Positions 1-11,657 of a stretch of DNA of 64,000 nt are shown here, piece after piece. The DNA is from Hybos culiciformis (Eukaryota > Arthropoda > Insecta > Diptera > Hybotidae): NCBI GenBank assembly GCA_964007475.1, contig OZ023274.1:23642043-23706042 (forward strand), in the 5' to 3' direction. The notes beneath the pieces are model-generated. The model was not told the origin of the DNA and searched no databases. It saw only the letters and a list, made by a program, of their open reading frames with translations. A program made the position numbers and the translations under genes. How positions within the stretch are numbered: the first letter of the stretch is position 1; every line of letters starts with the position of its first letter.

Positions 1-2072
1 CTTCTCATATCCCAGAACATTATCCGAGCCCTTAAAATTAATACTATATAAACAAAGATTTAATATATACCCTATTTATTACTAATATATTTTCTTCATT
101 ACATTAAAAAAAGGATTATAAAATAAAATAAGTAGAAAATTGATCTCTGTTTACTCGGAAATATTAATTTTAAAAACAAAAAAACAAAAAATTTGTGTTA
201 TAAATTCTTTAGGTAAAAAGTTGGTAAAAAAAAAAAGAAGATATTTACATAGCAAAATCTACACACATATACATACATATACATATTAACTAAGCTTGTT
301 CGGCAAATTTCGTATATGTAATTAAACTTCAGTAATAAAAAAGGGATAATAAAAAATAAAAAATAAAGAAAAAAAAACAGGATAAATAATACCTTTAGTA
401 TAATATATGTACTCTATGTGTATTTAGAAAATTTATGTCCTTTAAACGAAAATTTTTTTATCGTTTTAAATTCAAAAATAATTACTCTTAAAAAAAAGGG
501 AAGGAAAATTATAAATCCTTAAATAAACACAAAATATATTCGACATCACATTTATAACGTGTTTGTATAAAGAATAATAATATAAAAAAAAAAGGATAAA
601 GGACATATTATTAATTTGTTCATAACTAACGATATTTTTCTTTCGAATCTTTTGAGGTCCACCTTAATATGTATACAACAGCTTTGAAATATTATGAATA
701 TATATATATGCTATGCGTAATATGCAAACCCTTTTATTTTTTTTTTTCAACATATATAAACTTAATTTTTTCATAGTATACATAATATAATTTCTATTGT
801 TCCAATTTTGGTCCTTTTATATTTTTTAAGGACAGAAAAAAAATTTAAGCGAATTAGAATTTTTTTTTTTTAACGCATGAGACAACATTTTCTTGTGTAC
901 TACCAAATCATTAAAAAGGATTTAAGTAAAAAAAAAAAAAAACTCTATATTGAGAATTAGATAATCCTCGTTATTCTTATTATATAAAATTAAAAAACAA
1001 AAAAAAAATATGCCAGATTATATTTATTTTCAAATTGATTGAAAATTAGTATTAGAAAAGATGTAAGTGAAAATTTTTTTTTAAATAAAATTTATATTGG
1101 GAATGGAAAATTTTTCTTCTCAAAAATCTTGATTGATTTTCCAAACAGGAATTAAATTTTCTGTATCTTTATGTTTTTATAAACTATGTGCAATTATTAC
1201 TGCTCAGGTGGGATTTTAATTTTTTTATGCTATTCTAAGAACTTTTCTTTGTTTTGCGTTTTGTTCGACATTTTCAAGTTAAAAACGATGAAAATTTAAA
1301 AAATAATATTTTTCCTTTGAAAAAGAATTATTTTGATATTTAAGGCTATAACATTTCCTAGGCTATCATTTCGTGACAGGGTATTTAAATTACCATAAAC
1401 ACTTAAAGTACCCTTAAGCTATGCTAAGAATTCTTCGTTTTCTTTTTCAACCCTTAAGCTACGCATTTTTATTTTTTAATAAGAATTGTAAGCATAAAAT
1501 TTGGCTCTATTATTCAATTCTAACTTTCAATAAAATTTATCTATAAAAATCCTTTAGCTTAAAGGATTTTAAACAAAAAACGGCTATATTGTAAAAACAA
1601 ACTCATTTAAAAAAAAAAAAAAACTTTCTGTTTAAGATATCAAATTTTATTCTCATTTATAGATTATTCATCCTCATCATTATTATATTATTGAGAATAT
1701 AGCATCATTGATGATGATGATGATGATGTACATACTTTCGTACAAATCTACTAAAATTAACATTGCTTCAATGTACAATACATATGTTCTTTTTACATAA
1801 ATATACATATACATGTAACAGAAAAAAAAATAGAAAATCGTATATTACAAGAACTACAAAGATGTTCATCCAGGCATATTTTAATCTGTTATTTTTACTG
1901 GCTTCTAGTCCATTGAACAAAGAAAGTAAAATATTATGTTAAGTAACATATACACATAAAATTCTAATATCAATTATACCAGTATTGAATGAACTTTATG
2001 GCTTTTCGTCATGTTTCACAAGGATATAATATACTATGTATATTATTGTAATATATGTATATTCAGTATTTT
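1..2072. other. AT-rich non-coding DNA, no gene seen
   Basis: No open frame of useful length and no recognisable gene lies here. Homopolymer A and T runs dominate. Two small structures stand out: a (GAT)n microsatellite at 1710-1728 and a short hairpin at 1546-1570 with 11-12 bp arms (AAAATCCTTTA and its complement). Confidence 0.75.
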
Positions 2073-2080
2073 ACTATGCA

Positions 2081-2896
2081 CATGGGCGCCGGCAGTATGG
2101 TGCAAGGTGGTGCAACTGCACCACCTTTGTTTGATAAAAATGTTATTAAAATTTTGATAAAATTTGAAAAAAAAAAAAAAAAGTTAAAAAAAACGTGGGG
2201 AAAAGTTTAAGGAAAATATTTTTTTCTGAGGAAAATTTGAAGAAATTCATAAATATTGTGCTAACTTTGGCAGTCAACAATATTTAAAATTTCAGACTCG
2301 TAAATTTTTTTTACCCTAATGATTTTAAGAAGTTAATATCATTACGATATTCTTCTACGTACGTTGAACTCAAAATCCATTGTTGAAACTAAACTTTTTG
2401 ATTTACAACAATATAAGTATCGCATAAAATCTGAACACATTAAAAATTTGAGAAAATCTTGCAAAAATAAGCTGTTTTTGTGGAAAAACGGCAGTGAGTA
2501 AAACCGTTAAACAATTTTTTTTCTATTTTAGGGCAAAAAAAGAATTTAGTACAAAAAAATATAAAAAAATAATTTCAGGAATTTTTTTAAAAAAGTGTCT
2601 ATTTTGGGGAAATTTCTTGAAAATTTGAGTGAATTTCATTTATTCCATCTGGCAGCCCTGGTGAGAGATAATCTTAAAAAGTTCTGAGCATCGCATCAGC
2701 ATACTGAGATGAATTTTGTCGTGAATTCAAAATATTGTTTTGCAACTGATTTTTCCTAAAATCAAAATTTAATTTAAATTAAGGTTGTTGGAAATTGTAA
2801 CTTAGTGATGAACCCGCAATATGTCAAAGATTTGGTAAAATCAAAATAATAATTTTTACATGCACCACCTTATAAAAAATCCTGACGGCGCCCATG
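2081..2896. mobile_element. Non-autonomous DNA transposon (hAT or P type), 8-bp duplication
   Basis: The ends are inverted repeats: CATGGGCGCCGGCAG on the left matches CATGGGCGCCGTCAG read inward from the right, 14 of 15 bases. A second inverted word, AAGGTGGTGCA, follows just inside each end. The element is flanked by a perfect 8-bp direct repeat, ACTATGCA, at 2073-2080 and 2897-2904. The 816-bp body has no long open frame, so the element is non-autonomous. Both hAT and P superfamily transposons make 8-bp duplications. The CA-starting TIR fits either, so I leave the superfamily open. Confidence 0.88.
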
Positions 2897-2904
2897 ACTA
2901 TGCA

Positions 2905-4278
2905 GGATATATTCTTTTATTATGTAAAAACTTAAATTTTTTAAAGGATTAATAATTTTTGAAGAAATCGATATTATAGTTTGTTTTTTCAGAAAATATA
3001 GAAGAGCGATTAAAAGGTAGTAGAAAAGTCTTCGCGATATTTACTTAACAGACTGTACAAAGATTACAGTAGAACCCTATGTTGGAATTCCGAACTCGTA
3101 ACGAGATTATAATCATATTTAGTAGGTCTTTACAAAAAAAGCTTCAATTACCGTTTTCGAAATGCTTTCATTATTTCATTAGCACCTTCAAAAAAATTGA
3201 GGATCTATAACTTCACGTAACACACTTACATTTTAAACCGCTCTACGTTGTTGACAAAAAACAGTATGGAATGATTATAAAAGTTTACGCTTGCGAACTA
3301 TTAAAAAAAAGTACTATTAAAAAAAAGGATAACAACATTTCATACGATTTATTCGTATATGACACAAAATAAGGAGGTCTATGACACTGAAAATATTGAA
3401 GAAATTTAAATATTTTCTTTGATCATTTTAACAAAAACCTTACTTAACCATTCATTTTTGACTTCTTTTTGGTAAAAAAAGGAAATAATTTTATTTTCAT
3501 CAAAATTAAAGTAAAATAAATTTTAATAAAAAAATTTAGGGGAGAATGCTGGTGGGACATTAGTTATCGAAAAAAAACCACGATATTAAGTACCTGGAAC
3601 CCCAATATTATCAAACTTTTATTTTTTGTTAATAAAAATGCAATTCACTCATGTCCTTAATAAATTTAAGCGACCGCATTTATATTTGACAATACTGGTT
3701 TCCGAAAACTGAAAGTTTTTTTTTATTAAGTATAGTCCTTTTTTTGAATGTCACAATCAATTTAATTTCCATACAACCCTTTAGTTTTCAAATGAAATTA
3801 AATAAAATTATATTAAGGGTGATTTTTCAATAAAATTTATATTGACAGAGCATTAATAAAAATAGCATTAGACCCTCTCTTTGCGTGTTAGAATATTTTC
3901 TTTGATGTCATTTTTTTTGTTGTTCCTGTTTCCCTACACATCATGTGCTCAAAAAAAAAAAATATAAAAAGGCTAGAATATAATTTTAAAATGATAAAAA
4001 AAAAATAAGCAAAAAACAGGAAATTTTTAAATACACATTTCCAAAGAATGTATTCAACCGTGAATGCACTTTTAGATTAAATAAAATGATCGAAAGACCT
4101 AAGGCGTTTTCAGAAATTTACTAAAATTTTAACTTTAGAGACTGTGAATCTGTGAGCAAAAATACTCTGAATTCATATTTTTTATTGATGTTCTATCAAA
4201 TCTAAGCTTCCGAAATCAAACTTATCTTATACGAGTAGTTTTTCTTTTTGATAATTTTAGAATTTATGCAAAAACATA
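2905..4278. other. AT-rich non-coding DNA, no gene seen
   Basis: No gene, repeat family or mobile element end was recognised. The stretch is low-complexity with many A and T runs. Confidence 0.7.
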
Positions 4279-4291
4279 TTAAATCTTTAAA

Positions 4292-4624
4292 GTACTAAAC
4301 ACAATTGGGGCGACAGCGACAACGACAGCGATAGCGACTATCAAAAAAAAATAGAAACCATATATTTGTATGAATGAACACAATTGAGACGACTGGCGAC
4401 AAACGACATTGTCGCCTGGCGACAAATTAGAAATTTTTCTATTTTGTCGCCAGGCGACAACGACAACCATATATTTTTTTATTTATTTTTCTATTTGTTT
4501 ACTTTTTTCCTGTATATTTATTTCGTCGCCGTCGCCGTAATTGTGTTCACTCGAGTGATATCGCTGTCGTTGTCGTTGTAGTCGTCGTTGTCGCCGTCGT
4601 TGTCGCCCCAATTGTGCTTACTCC
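4292..4624. mobile_element. Small foldback element rich in GTCGCC words
   Basis: The outer ends are inverted copies of CACAATTGGGGCGAC (4300-4314 and the complement ending at 4616). A second inverted pair lies inside, with CACAATTGAGACGAC near 4380 facing AATTGTGTTCACTC near 4540, and the body is built from GTCGCC/GGCGAC words, including the palindromic GTCGCCTGGCGAC. The direct repeat TTAAATCTTTAAA is present on both sides (4279-4291 and 4625-4637), a likely target duplication, though at 13 bp it is longer than usual and the exact end is uncertain. No coding capacity. Short open frames across it are by-products of the repeats. Confidence 0.78.
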
Positions 4625-4637
4625 TTAAATCTTTAAA

Positions 4638-7138
4638 AAAGTTAAAATTAATTTCACAAATTTGATAAGTTTAAGCTACGTTAATTTTCTATTGTAAAAT
4701 ATTTTATGTTGTGAACATATGGGCTAGTGCGTCTAAATTCAATATCGAATACCTAATGTTTAAAGTTCAGAGAAAGGTTAATCGAATGTTTAATGATTTG
4801 CAAGTTATTAACTCTCTGACATCACTCAACCACCGTAGGAAGAGATATATATTCTCCTGAGAAGTGAAGACACTACTTTCAATGTTCATGTATTTTCTAT
4901 TTTGTTTCCCTTCAGCGTGCACAAGTATTATGTTAAAAATCCAAGGGGATACTACGGGACAGAAAGGTAAAGGTGCTACTTTCCGATATTCGTACATTTT
5001 CTCGACAACACATTCCGCTTAAACAGCTTGTTTTATGAAATAATTCCCAAATAACACTGGAACTGTCTTTGAAAATTATTTATGTGGAATGCTCTTCTGG
5101 TTAACTTTTTGAAAGCCCGAAATAACGGCTCAAAATATGTCTTTTGCAGCTTCAAAATGTTTGAATACCAAATACCAAATGGATGTTTTTTAATTTTTCT
5201 ACAATTTGACACTTTTTTAGGCAAAGTCAGTGAACAATACTTCTTCTGCCAAACTTCCTAATATATTAATTTTCATTCTTCTAAGTGAAAATATATTGGG
5301 ATTATTCATTCAGTCAGTCGAAACGGTTATAATTAGTATAAAAATTTTAACCGTGTTGCAATTTTCAAAACATTTAGCCTGATCAAAGAAAAATACATTA
5401 GGTTCAACTGTAAATTAATGACTGTAAATATAATCAATATGTTCAGATTTATTGACAGTATAATTTTTTTTAATGTAAATATAAATCGTACCTATATATT
5501 TATGTAGTGGGATAGATATCACATAACATATTTACTGTCCATAGAATCATTATTTTTTTTTTATATAATTTGATAGAAAAAAGCAGTTCTTTTTAATGAA
5601 TGTGTAAGAACTGAATGTCCTCAATCAGCTTAAAGCAAAATTTCCATAAAGTTTAATTACAGACTATGCATATAAAAAAAAAAAAAATCAATTCTATGGA
5701 AATGATATATTTTTTATTGACATATTGCTTGGTTACACAATTAACCCTTTCACCATCATGATAGTCGATTATATTAATTAAAAAAAATTTAGAATAACTC
5801 ACAAATGTGGGTTTTGCACAAAGTTGATCTTTGTTCTGGCTTAAACATAAAATACATAAATTTAAAAAAATTAAAAACTATAGACTGGTTTTGGGAAAAC
5901 CAATTTTAAATTAAAACAGAAAATAAGAAATTTGAAGCAACAAGCGCAAATAAGAAATATAAGTAAGCTTTGAACTTGTTGCAATTTTTTTCGCCGAGAC
6001 TAAATTTTTGAAATTGAATTTTTGTTTATTTTATCAAAAACTATAAGTATGGACACCTTTAGCAAAGCTGATCTTAAAAAGGTTTAGTGGTGTTTTACTC
6101 AACTATTAAAAAACAAATGGCATAGAAGTAGTATTCTTGCATCGAATTGAAATTTGATTGTAGTAATTTTATACATATTATTTTTTTCTATATTATTATC
6201 ATTCAAAAGTCAAAGGGTTAACAATTTTTTTTTAAATATTACAGGAAAAAAATAGGAAAATCAAATGAGAAGTAAGCTTTCAATTTGGCAACTCTAAGTA
6301 GATTGTTTTCCAATAACTTCTATTACAATTTATTATTAGGTTGAGATAAGCAAGAATACAACAAAACATTATTTTCATTGCCGATTAAGTATTTTCCATA
6401 AATTTTTTCAGTGGAAAAGTTTCTTAAAAAAGAAATAACAAAATTTTTTATCCTTCTTTCTGACTCATATTAAAAAAAATGAATGTTAAAATTTTTTCTT
6501 CGAATGATATACATATATTTATTATCATCTTCGCTATAAGAATAAATATAGTAGAACATAATTTTTTTTCCGTTTTTTGGTGTTTACAATTCTGTTTAAT
6601 TAACTTAACCCCTTAAGAAATGTTTGCCATAGTTAAAATGTTATTTTAAGTTTTTAAGCAAAAATAAATAAATAAATATACACAACATATAAGTAAATCT
6701 GTATATAAAAAGAGAAAATTTTTTGTTTAAATGTAGAATCTGGTGTTCTTGTTTTAGGCATATGTGATATTTTATCAGATTATTAGAAAACATACTGTAT
6801 GTATAAGTATATATTGTATATAGTGTGCACATTATACATATTGCGTATTACACGAATTTGTATAGGTTAAATACTATTTATTGGCAAATTTAAGTTATCG
6901 TTGATAACATATTGGTACTTAGCATAAAACACATTTGGGGTTATCGCGGAATAATTCCGGATTCGTCTGTCACTATCTATTCAAAAATATATCAAGGCGG
7001 CGATAATCCATTTTTACATTCCATTTAATTAGAACTGCAAAACCACATTTTTTAAAAATCTTTATTTTTGTGTTGGGTAGTTGCGTTTCATGTTGTTATT
7101 GAAAACAATTTTATTTTATGTTAAAATGTGGAAAAAGT
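4638..7138. other. AT-rich DNA without a recognised gene
   Basis: Two minus-strand open frames of 76 and 63 codons (4767-4997 and 5033-5224) lie in slightly less AT-rich sequence, but I recognise no domain in either and see no splice pattern joining them. They could be remains of an old coding element or chance. The rest is low-complexity sequence. Confidence 0.55.
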
Positions 7139-7146
7139 AGTACAAG

Positions 7147-7800
7147 CAGACTCGGCGCTAAGGATTCAGGGAGTATGTGAGGAACTGAATATTGTTTTAT
7201 TAATAAAAATATTTCTAATTTTTTTCTTTTAAGGCACACACGCTATTTTGAAAAAGTTTTCATTTGAGAAAATTCTTGCTGTAATTCTTCGATATTTAAG
7301 TCATCACTATGTTGGTTTCAATAGAAATCATAGCCAAATTGTTAATTCTATCTTAGACTCATGGTCGATCTTAGGTAGATTTTATTAATTTTCAACTTTG
7401 AAAAGTTCGCTCTGCACTTGCCAGAAGAATGTTAGAAGGATTCTTAATGCAACAGATACATTTGCCTAGATTTCATTCAAATCATTTTCGCTGGTCCCAA
7501 AATTTTAAGAAGGCGAGAGGAAATGGACTCTAGTTCAAAAGTAATTCTGCTCCTGAAATATCCTTTTTATCTCCTCCAGTTAATTTGGTTTCCAATCTGT
7601 CGCAACAAATCATCCGGCATCGAAGAGAACTTTTCAAAAGGTTCGATTCCTGCTTGAAAAGCTTCAAATCGATCTTTAATCTAATTCTTTTCACAAACAA
7701 GACTCGTATTTTTTTAAAAAGATTTTGCCGCTTTCATAGAATTTTGGGCTTTGGCGCCTGTGTGACAATCACGCATCGTACTCGCCTTCCGCCGGGCCTG
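7147..7800 (-). mobile_element. Internally deleted hAT transposon with coding remains
   Basis: The right end read inward starts CAGGCCCGGCGGAAGG and the left end starts CAGACTCGGCGCTAAGG, a degenerate TIR sharing CAG, CGGCG and later bases. The flanks are AGTACAAG (7139-7146) and ACTACAAG (7801-7808), a 7-of-8 match to an 8-bp hAT duplication. The 654-bp body carries broken transposase sequence on the minus strand, so this is an old deleted copy of a once coding element rather than an ordinary MITE. Confidence 0.75.
7235..7700 (-). pseudogene. Decayed hAT transposase, C-terminal dimerisation region
   Basis: Read on the minus strand, this stretch contains pieces of the C-terminal part of an insect hAT transposase of the ZMYM1-like kind. 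In order they are RFEAFQ near 7670, FSSMPDDLLRQ near 7620, DISGAELLL near 7540, VSVALRILLT near 7440, ASAERTFSKLK at about 7390-7425 with YLRSTMS just after, and IEELQQEF near 7280. The ASAERTFS block and the leucine- and charge-rich tail are the hallmark of the hAT dimerisation domain. The pieces fall in different frames and are broken by stops and frameshifts, for instance between the ALRILLT and ASAERTFSKLK blocks, so no functional protein can be made. The N-terminal zinc finger and most of the catalytic region are absent. Family assignment is strong; the exact boundaries are approximate. Confidence 0.82.
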
Positions 7801-7808
7801 ACTACAAG

Positions 7809-8672
7809 ACTTGATAAATTGTACGTATACGATGAATTCTATAGAGCTCAAATTTCCAGAAATCATACTATGTGTACAGTTTTTAGTAAATGATTTATTT
7901 TGGGCCATTAAAATTGTTTTCTTTACTTATACGTTATAAAATAATAATAAATGTAAATATAATATGTAATAGATAAATATTCTGAAAAAATTTCAAATCA
8001 TTTCAATCTTTCATAAATGCGTTTAGACTGGGAAACTCATAATAATTTCCAATTAAGTTTAGGAAGTTTATCAATTTAACACGTTGTCAATATTTATATT
8101 TTATACCCTATTATTTGATAGTCAGAAAAAAAAAATTAATAATATCAGTGTATACATATATTTATGTATCTATAATGTATAATCCCTGTAGCTAGCTAAA
8201 CTTATGGAAGCTTCATTATACTTTATATAAAGTAATCCCACTTAAAATGTAAATATTTAGATAGAATATATTTATGATAAGAAAAAGTTATATACACATC
8301 AATGAATGACTACTTGTATGACTGAATTAACGCTTCTGTTTTCAAGGATAAGAAATTAATTTTATTAAAATATCCTGAAGCAATTTTTGAATGTTTGTTA
8401 TGATAAAATTTAATTTTTATTATAAATAAAATCTGGTTATATGCAAGTACTATACATTTTGAAATAAATACAAACATATTATATGTTTATGTTATATATT
8501 TACATATATATATATTTGTACACTATCTCATACATAATGCTTACATAAAATAAATATGTATGAAAATTAATGATTTTGATTTGAAAAATAAAGAAAATTA
8601 AAAATCTATAATTAAGTAAATGGAATATAAGAATAAGTAATATTAGATTTAAGATAAAATAAGAATATGACG
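7809..8672. other. AT-rich non-coding DNA, no gene seen
   Basis: No gene or element end was recognised between the hAT copy and the mariner-type MITE. TA-rich microsatellite-like sequence occurs around 8490-8520. Confidence 0.7.
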
Positions 8673-8674
8673 TA

Positions 8675-9119
8675 CACTAGTGCTTAAAATAATATCAGCA
8701 TGGAATTTTTTCATATTTTTTATTCAACATTTCTACAATTTTTTTTTAGTTTTTTATTTTTTAGGATCTTGTATGGTCATTTAAGCCACTTCCACGGTAA
8801 AATTTAGGAAAAAATATTTTCTTAATATTTACTTTCAACACTTTAAAAAAATACATCGCAGACATACATCAATTATGCCACTATAGAGTGCCAACCGAAT
8901 GAATGTGAATTATTTTATTTCGCCCTTAATGTGTGATGTAAAAAAAGTAATATTACTGGGAAATTTCTCAGTTGCGTTAATTTTTTTTTTTCATTAATAA
9001 ATGATATAATATAATATAAAACTTAAGAAATTTGTTATAATTTTAAAAAAGCAATAACTATATTATTATAATTATAATAAATAACTATATTATTATAGGC
9101 TATATTTTGAGCTCTACTG
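8675..9119. mobile_element. Tc1/mariner-type MITE with TA duplication
   Basis: The left end reads TACACTAGTGCTTAAAATA from 8673 and the right end, read inward from 9121, reads TACAGTAGAGCTCAAAATA. These match at 16 of 19 positions. The outermost TA on each side is the expected TA target duplication of the Tc1/mariner superfamily, and the GTGCTYAAAATA motif resembles common insect Tc1-like ends. The 445-bp body has no transposase frame. Class is inferred from the TA and the end motif. Confidence 0.75.
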
Positions 9120-9121
9120 TA

Positions 9122-9504
9122 TGGTATATATTTAGTAGTTACTTTAGGTAATTAAATTATTATTTATAAAATAAGAAAAAAATTAAGAATTTGTCAAAAT
9201 CATTTTATTTTAAATATGAAAATCAAAAGAAGATTGCATGTTGAGTTTCAATAAAATTTCATTTTCAATCAGATACATATGACTTGGATGCCTTAGTTTG
9301 AATAGTAAGTCCTTTGTAGAAATTATTTTCATATTATAAAAAAAAAAAAAAAAAACAGTGTGTTGACCTTGCATTTTATTCAAATTTACTTTATTTACTT
9401 CAATTTTCTTCAAAAAATTCTTCTTAATTCGACTATAGATACTATGTGCCCATTTCAAAGTTTTGTATTGTTATAGTGAAAAATGAGGTACAAACTTAGT
9501 AGCT
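9122..9504. other. AT-rich non-coding DNA, no gene seen
   Basis: A minus-strand open frame across 9210-9458 reads through an A-run and shows no domain. I see nothing else in this stretch. Confidence 0.65.
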
Positions 9505-9513
9505 TCAAAAAAG

Positions 9514-10313
9514 GGTGACATGAAATAACACCCAAGGTATTAACGCCCAAAAGGCGTTATTTCCCTCCGTAGTCGGAAATAAAGCGTTTAGGCTTTATTT
9601 CTCACAGTGATTGGAAATAACAGCCGAAAATATGAGGAATTAACACCCAAATAAAAGTAAAGAGTGAATTAAGGCCTAAGTAAGTGGATTTTTATTTTTA
9701 TTTGCAGCACCATCTGTTTTTTGTGGCTACATGACATAACCGCGAATGTCATAACCGCGAATTTTTTTTGTCGTGACCGTAAAAAATAAAAGTGTCATAA
9801 CCGCCAAAAATGTCTTATATTTTTTTTTGTCGTAACCGCGAAAAAATATGGCAAAAAATTGAAAAAATTTCGTTTCGCGGTTATAACAAAAATTTTTGTT
9901 ATAACCGCGAAACACAGAAACTCGATCATTTTGAAAAATGAAATAAGACCTCGATAAAAAGATGTTGTGTGGTAATCACACGAGGGGGAGGCAGCAGGGC
10001 GGTTGGTCAGTGGGATTTGCGACGCCCTGCTGCCCCCCCCGTGTGTATACCACACAACATTTTTTTATCGAGGTCTGGTAAGCACACGGGGGGGGGGCAG
10101 CAGGGCGGCCGGCGGGCGGTTGGTCAGTGGGATTTGCGGCTTTGGGTGTTATTTCTTTTCTAACAAACAAAAAATGCAAAAAGGAATTAACGCCCATGGG
10201 CGTTATTACCCATCATTGTGAGAAATAAAGCCCAAACGAAATTTGGGCTTTATTTCTCACTACGGAGGGAAATAACGCCTTTTGGGCGTTAATACCTTGG
10301 GCGTTATTTCACC
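9514..10313. mobile_element. Foldback element with GGCGTTAT words and 9-bp duplication
   Basis: A perfect 9-bp direct repeat, TCAAAAAAG, flanks the element (9505-9513 and 10314-10322). The ends are long inverted repeats of roughly 90 bp, beginning GGTGACATGAAATAAC on the left and GGTGAAATAACGCCC read in from the right. They contain palindromic words such as AACGCCC/GGGCGTT and GGAAATAAAG/CTTTATTTC. The middle holds several ATAACCGCGAA words in both orientations (9732-9910), then a nested GC-rich inverted repeat. No protein is encoded. A 9-bp duplication with long inverted ends fits the Mutator/foldback type; that class is inferred. Confidence 0.87.
9946..10076. repeat. GC-rich 131-bp inverted repeat plus a third partial copy
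   Basis: The arm AGACCTCGATAAAAAGATG starts at 9946 and its complement ends at 10076. The arms continue through TGTTGTGTGGTA, a CACACG word, a G-run and GGCAGCAGGGCG, leaving a short centre that contains GTCAGTGGGATTTGCG. A third, direct partial copy follows at about 10080-10140 with ten consecutive G at 10088-10097 and again GGTCAGTGGGATTTGCGGC. The sharp rise in GC against the surrounding DNA and the G-runs are unusual. Confidence 0.85.
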
Positions 10314-10322
10314 TCAAAAAAG

Positions 10323-11648
10323 ATGAAAAAATCTTGATAAATTTAAAATATATACGCCTTAATTACGCTCTTAATTACGCTGACTATATTTGTCCTTTGT
10401 ACATATCCAGAATATTTTTAGTTTTTCACAAGTATCTCGTATCCAATTTACGTATTCCACAATGACAAGAACTTGAAAAACTATCAAAGAGTTACTTAGA
10501 TATTGTTTTAAAATATATTGAACATTATCATGCTTCGTAACAGTTTATTATTTATTTATTTAATTTGGATTCTTGGATCGCATCGTTTTCGAGATATTTG
10601 CCAAAAACTATAAAATATTCCTTTCTTTAAAAGTACAAATATCGTTATCATACTTATAATAATAATATGGTCATCCCACCTATTACAGCTAAAATAAATA
10701 TAAAAATATGACGTTCATATATTCAAATTTTTTCTAGGATATAAAATAAAAATTAAGAATAACTTTTGATTGTAAATATAAGAAATTTTTTTTTGCATGT
10801 GACGTGAAAATAAAAATTAAAAATAATTAAATTATTTTTCAGAAAAAAAATTTTATTTTTTATATTCATAAGTGCAGTGAAAAACTTATCATTTGCGAAA
10901 AAAAAAAAACAAAATGAGTGAAAAGTTTAAAATTTTCATAATTACTTATTTAATTATTAAATTATTTATTTATCCTTCAATTAATATGAAAATATCAACA
11001 TTTCCATAAGCTATGTTGAAGTAAAAAAAAGGTAATTAAAAAGTGGTCTTCATGCATTTGTTGTACCTTTTTCTTCTGTTTTTTATTTCTCTAAATTCTC
11101 TATAGTTAGATTTTTTAGATTTATGAAATTTATTTTATACATAAATATTTAAAAAAATAAAAATTTTTTAACACTTATATGTAAGTAGGTATATTATACC
11201 TATTTTTATGTTTAAATATTTCCGTTTTTAATTATTAAAGCTTTTTACAGTAGTAAGTAAAAAAATTTTGTAGAATAATTTGTGAATAAAAAAAAAGTAA
11301 ACAGAAAACAACTTTTTAGTGAAAAGTCTGAGTATAACTTCATCATGAATTATATAGTTAAATTTTATGGCGCGGCAGTCAAATTCTTACATCTTTCGTA
11401 CAATTTTAGATAATGACAATTTTAGATAATTTCACTGTTCACATGCTTCATTTAACATATTACTTGATTCCGGAATTTTTAAATTATTGTTATTTTGAAA
11501 ATTATTTGAGCCGACCCAATTGATGATTGGAGTCACCTGGCAATACATACAAGAATTACATAAAACTATCTGCACTTAAAATGAGAATTTTAAAATAACT
11601 AATTGCAGCATTCACTTTGAAAAAAGACTGATTCTTTTTATCGAATGC
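10323..11648. other. AT-rich non-coding DNA between two related foldback elements
   Basis: No gene and no further element end was recognised. The sequence is low-complexity, with many A/T runs. Confidence 0.7.
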
Positions 11649-11657
11649 TCAAAAAAC

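Noticed and set aside
2647..2662. TGGCAGCCCTG word as a hAT terminus nested in the 2081-2896 element
   Set aside because: The matching opposite end (CAGGGCTGCCA) was not found nearby, so it stays unassigned.
4767..5224. Two minus-strand frames as a possible two-exon gene
   Set aside because: No convincing donor and acceptor sites or domain joins them; AT-rich chance frames remain the simpler reading.
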